Shown here: piece after piece, positions 61,039 through 64,000 of the stretch | Numbering within the stretch: position 1 is the stretch's first letter | How the letters are laid out: the number at the start of each line of letters is the position of its first letter | Source of the DNA: Candidatus Lindowbacteria bacterium RIFCSPLOWO2_12_FULL_62_27 | GTDB lineage: Bacteria; Lindowbacteria; 2-12-FULL-62-27 | Assembly: GCA_001784175.1 (NCBI GenBank) | Contig: MFPR01000004.1 | Coordinates: forward strand, 1 to 64,000 | Direction: 5' to 3' | Length of the DNA: 64,000 nt | Notes under the pieces: model-generated | Seen by the model: only the letters and a program-made list of their open reading frames with translations | What the model was told of the DNA's origin: nothing | Databases searched by the model: none | Position numbers and translations under genes: made by a program

Positions 61039-62580
61039 ATGAATCGGAACGTGACTCTGGCTTGCGTTTTGACGATTTTCGTCTCCGCCTGCGGGCAGGC
61101 GCCCTCTCGCGATACTGGGCAGAAAGTTTACTCCGCCTCCTGCGCGCCGTGTCACGGCGCATCCGGCAAAGGCGACGGTGAGCTTGCGGCGTTTTTGTAT
61201 CCCCGGCCGCGCGATTTTACGCGGGGCACATACAAGATCCGGTCGGTCATGGACGCAACGCCGGCCGACGCGGACCTTCGGCGCGTGATCGAGCACGGCA
61301 TGTCGGGGTCTGCGATGCCGGCGTGGAAGGGGCGGCTTTCCGATCAGGAAATATCGTCCGTCCTTTCCTATATTAAGACGCTTGCGCCGGACGCCTTTTC
61401 AACGCCGCCGACCCAGCCGGTCAGGGTGGGCACGCCTCCGGACCCTACGCCCGAACGGCTCTCCTCCGGCAAACTCGTCTACCAAAAAATGCAGTGCGCC
61501 AAATGCCACGGCGAGCGCGGCGTGGGGGACGGGCCGTCGGCTGCGGCCCTCAAGGACGATCTGGGGATGCCCATCCCGCCGGCCGATTTCACGCTCGGGA
61601 TTTTCAAGGGCGGCGACGATCCGCGCGATATCTACACGCGATTTACGACCGGCATGCTCGGCACGCCCATGCCGAGTTTCGGAGACTTGCTGACCGACGA
61701 CGACCGCTGGAACCTCACGCTCTACGTGAAATCGCTTGCGACGGAATCGATCCTCGACGACGAACCGCAGACCATCGTGGCGGCGATGACCTCCAAAATC
61801 ACCGACAACCCCTACGACCCGGTCTGGACCAAACTTCCACCCGTGCGCGTCGCGCTCCGGCCGCTCTGGCAGCGGGCGCGGTACGCAAGGCTCGCGGAAG
61901 TGCGTGCGGCGCACGACGGCAAAACGCTTGCGGTTCATCTCGTCTGGTATGATCCGAGCGAGGACGCGAGCAACGTCGAAGTCGACCGGTTCACGGACGC
62001 GGCGGCCGTGCAGTTTCCGCTGTCGACCACGCCGGGATTTTTCGGCATGGGCGCCGTCCTGTCGCCGTCCAATATATGGCATTGGAAGGCGGACATTCAG
62101 GCGGACATCGATCTCCGAAAGGCGGACCACCGGCGCCGGGACGTCGAAACCGCCTATCCCAACATGGCGGCCGACGCGTATCCGTTTTTGGGCAAGGATT
62201 GGAGCGGCGCCGCGCATGACGACCGGCGGCGGCCCGCAAAAGATTATGACGACCCCGCGTTCCTCACGGCCTGGGCGGCCGACAATCCCCTCGCCGATCC
62301 CGAACGGAAAAGTCCCTGCACCGAATACAACGCCGAAGGACCCGGCAGCCTGACGGTCCAGCCGCATGGCCATCAGAGCATCAACGGCGCCGGCGTCTGG
62401 CGCGGCGGCGTCTGGACGCTCGTGCTCCTGCACGAGCTGCACTCCGGCGACGAGATGGACGCGATGTTCACGATGGGCGACGAGCGGCCGGTGGCGTTCG
62501 CGATCTGGGACGGCGCCGCCGGCGACCGCGACGGCCAGAAGGTCGTGTCGCAGTGGCACAAGATGGTGCTGCGGCCGTGA
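61039..62580 (+). CDS. cytochrome c / haem-b (ethylbenzene-dehydrogenase-like) gamma subunit
   Basis: 513 residues. Lipoprotein signal (FVSACGQ), two cytochrome c domains (CAPCHG with PRDFTRG, CAKCHG with PADFTLG) and a C-terminal EB_dh-type haem-b domain (NPYDPVWTKLPPVRVAL..., LSPSNIWHWKADIQAD, GVWRGGVWTLVLLHEL). Such a fused chain is the membrane-linked electron output subunit of type-II molybdoenzymes such as periplasmic NXR/Nar and relatives. It precedes a chaperone and the catalytic subunit with 4-bp overlaps. The 180 bp upstream hold no gene. Confidence 0.87.
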   Translation: MNRNVTLACVLTIFVSACGQAPSRDTGQKVYSASCAPCHGASGKGDGELAAFLYPRPRDFTRGTYKIRSVMDATPADADLRRVIEHGMSGSAMPAWKGRLSDQEISSVLSYIKTLAPDAFSTPPTQPVRVGTPPDPTPERLSSGKLVYQKMQCAKCHGERGVGDGPSAAALKDDLGMPIPPADFTLGIFKGGDDPRDIYTRFTTGMLGTPMPSFGDLLTDDDRWNLTLYVKSLATESILDDEPQTIVAAMTSKITDNPYDPVWTKLPPVRVALRPLWQRARYARLAEVRAAHDGKTLAVHLVWYDPSEDASNVEVDRFTDAAAVQFPLSTTPGFFGMGAVLSPSNIWHWKADIQADIDLRKADHRRRDVETAYPNMAADAYPFLGKDWSGAAHDDRRRPAKDYDDPAFLTAWAADNPLADPERKSPCTEYNAEGPGSLTVQPHGHQSINGAGVWRGGVWTLVLLHELHSGDEMDAMFTMGDERPVAFAIWDGAAGDRDGQKVVSQWHKMVLRP

Positions 62581-63503
62581 AATCCGAAATCCGTAATCTG
62601 AAATCCGCACAGCCGTGTCCGTTGGTCACCTACGACCCGGCGCTGATCGAGGCCCTCGTCCGGTCGAAGGTCGATGCGGCGGCGGACGCGGATCAGAGCT
62701 GGATCAACGCCTACCGGGACGAGCTGGACGACATCTATGAGCGCAGCCCGGAAGAGCGCGAATCGCTCTTCGCCTCCCTGGATCGCCGCTATTTTCAGCG
62801 CGTCGGCATTCCGGCGATTGTGGAGGAGTGCCTTGCGGAGCGCGCCGGGGCGCTGCCCAAAACATGCAATGTGACCATGCTGTCGGCACAAGACCGGTCG
62901 GAAGAGGGCGCGGACGTAAACCGCGCCGGCCAGATGATCCTGCGCTTCCGGACCGCGACGCTGGCCGACTCGGAAAAATTTCGGCGGCGGCTGCGCAGGG
63001 AGATTGTCCAGGCGGCCGATTGTTTCAACCCGGAATTCGGCCATGCCCCGGAATTGCTGGACGCGCTGCTTCCATCCGAAAGAGAGCGCATCCGCGCGGC
63101 CCTGACCCTGCTCTGGGCGCTGACGGCGCAGATTCGGCTCTGCGCCGAGGAACCGTTGAAGACCGGCGCAACCGCGCAGGTTGAGAAAGAACGCCTGGAC
63201 CGGCTGGCCGCGGATCTGCGCGCCGCGCTGTGCGGCGACGCCCATGCGCCGCTGGCCGAACTTCTCCAGGACCTCCCGGCTCGGCCGCCGGCCTTCGGCC
63301 GGATGCTTGAGTTTTGCCGCCGGCACGCGGGCTCGGAGGCCGCGGCCTCCGGCATCTGCGATCTCTGCCGCTTTCCCTCCGAGGACGTTCAGACGTTGAG
63401 CGTCCTGCCGGACAACGTCCGCCGGGCGCTGACAGCGGAATTTACGTCACTCCAAAATATGTCACACGTCTGCGCACGCTGCGCCGAACGGTCCGCGATA
63501 TGA
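62577..63503 (+). CDS. TorD/NarJ-type molybdoenzyme chaperone
   Basis: 308 residues from GTG 62577 (GTGA overlap with the previous stop). The all-alpha body (ERIRAALTLLWALTAQIRLC, REIVQAADCFNPEFGHAPELL) fits the TorD/DmsD chaperone fold, which protects and loads the cofactor-binding subunit. The first 12 codons derive from a short GAAATCC-type repeat. It has two C-terminal Cys pairs (CDLC and CARC). Directly before the catalytic subunit it should serve. Confidence 0.72.
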   Translation: MKSEIRNLKSAQPCPLVTYDPALIEALVRSKVDAAADADQSWINAYRDELDDIYERSPEERESLFASLDRRYFQRVGIPAIVEECLAERAGALPKTCNVTMLSAQDRSEEGADVNRAGQMILRFRTATLADSEKFRRRLRREIVQAADCFNPEFGHAPELLDALLPSERERIRAALTLLWALTAQIRLCAEEPLKTGATAQVEKERLDRLAADLRAALCGDAHAPLAELLQDLPARPPAFGRMLEFCRRHAGSEAAASGICDLCRFPSEDVQTLSVLPDNVRRALTAEFTSLQNMSHVCARCAERSAI

Positions 63504-64000
63504 CCTGGTCCGTATCCCGCCGCGCGTTCCTCCAGGCCGGCAGCCTCGCCGCGCTCCTCGCCGCCTGCGGCAAATCCAATCTCCGCCAGCTCAAAGGCAT
63601 CGTGGGCGTCGAGAACCCGCTCGAATATTATCCGGAACGCGGCTGGGAAAAAGTCTATCGGGACCAGTACCGGTACGACCGTTCCTTCACCTACGTGTGC
63701 TCTCCGAACGACACCCACGCCTGCCGCGTGCGGGCCTTTGTTCGAAACGGCGTGATCGTCCGCGTCGAGCAGAATTACGACATCCAGAATTACGCCGACC
63801 TCTACGGCAACAAGGCCACGCGCAACTGGAACCCGCGGATGTGCCCCAAGGGCATGACGTTCCCCCGCCGCGTCTACGGGCCCTACCGCCTCAAGCAACC
63901 GCTCATGCGGAAGGGCTGGAAGGCATGGGCGGACGACGGCTTTCCGTATCTGACGGCGGCGCTTCGGACCAAATACAAATTCGACAGCCGCGGCGCGGAC
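63500..64000 (+). CDS. NXR/NarG-like molybdoenzyme catalytic subunit, 5' part
   Basis: 167 codons, cut by the window end. Tat signal (SRRAFLQAGSLAALLAACG). Then DRSFTYVCSPNDTHACRVRAFVRNGVIVRVEQNYD, WNPRMCPKG, RRVYGPYR and RKGWKAWADDGFP, all typical of the N-terminus of type-II DMSO-reductase-family enzymes of the periplasmic nitrite oxidoreductase/nitrate reductase group. The mature Fe-S cluster region is present. Chlorate, perchlorate or selenate reductases are alternatives. The rest of the operon (beta subunit) lies outside. Confidence 0.8.
   Translation, partial: MTWSVSRRAFLQAGSLAALLAACGKSNLRQLKGIVGVENPLEYYPERGWEKVYRDQYRYDRSFTYVCSPNDTHACRVRAFVRNGVIVRVEQNYDIQNYADLYGNKATRNWNPRMCPKGMTFPRRVYGPYRLKQPLMRKGWKAWADDGFPYLTAALRTKYKFDSRGAD

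Overview
This 64-kb window is GC-rich (judged by eye around 60 %) and almost fully coding. It reads as a respiratory and metalloid-handling island of an uncultured-type, non-enteric bacterium that can respire both oxygen and oxyanions. No rRNA, tRNA or CRISPR array was seen. I cannot assign a phylum: the 3'-edge genes resemble the nitrite oxidoreductase/periplasmic nitrate reductase family known from Nitrospira, anammox and related bacteria, but that is not enough to name the host. All family calls are from motifs and memory of families; no database search was run.

Layout. (1) 1-3125, minus: cytochrome b (cut by the window edge), Rieske protein, a nine-haem and a tetrahaem cytochrome c, i.e. 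a cytochrome bc-type quinol oxidase. (2) 3527-6600: a protein with a duplicated Cys motif, a nucleotidyltransferase-like gene pair with a strong leaderless-type promoter, a small membrane protein, and mobA/mobB for molybdenum cofactor. (3) 6930-8810: a radical SAM protein between copies of a dispersed hairpin repeat. (4) 9131-22941, plus: one long, mostly overlapping gene string: aa3-type cytochrome oxidase with two subunit III genes, periplasmic nitrate reductase NapA with a duplicated NapB, a tetrahaem cytochrome, a NapG-like Fe-S protein and an NrfD-like membrane protein, then a histidine kinase, an NtrC-type regulator, an ArsC-like protein and a Crp/Fnr regulator. (5) 23109-33414, plus: two free-standing CuA proteins, a ferritin-like protein, a NosR/NapH-like Fe-S membrane protein, a type-1 copper protein, two dihaem peroxidases, and an AioBA-family Rieske/molybdopterin pair followed by a dihaem cytochrome c. 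The peroxidase-peroxidase-B-A arrangement is the hallmark of dissimilatory iodate reductase (IdrP1P2BA), so I call it that rather than arsenite oxidase. (6) 33529-45992: three toxin-antitoxin-like modules, a second kinase/NtrC pair, a DUF3179 protein, a SWIM/SNF2 pair, repeats and a deleted kinase remnant. (7) 46015-50161: a MerR-controlled metal operon and an ArsR-controlled operon with an ArsC-Acr3 fusion. (8) 50338-60857: glycosyltransferase, DUF255, His-rich, transglutaminase-like and DUF547 proteins, a radical SAM-ArsM fusion and a MerA-like flavoprotein. (9) 61039-64000: cytochrome c/haem-b gamma subunit, TorD-type chaperone and the start of an NXR/NarG-like catalytic subunit.

How it could work together (inference): quinol is oxidised by the bc complex and the NrfD/NapG module; electrons go to O2 (aa3 oxidase), nitrate (Nap) or iodate (Idr) through many periplasmic haem and copper carriers. 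MobA/MobB feed cofactor to at least three molybdoenzymes. Arsenic and mercury genes protect the same periplasm/cytoplasm interface. The two kinases share an N-terminal membrane module and probably control the oxyanion enzymes.
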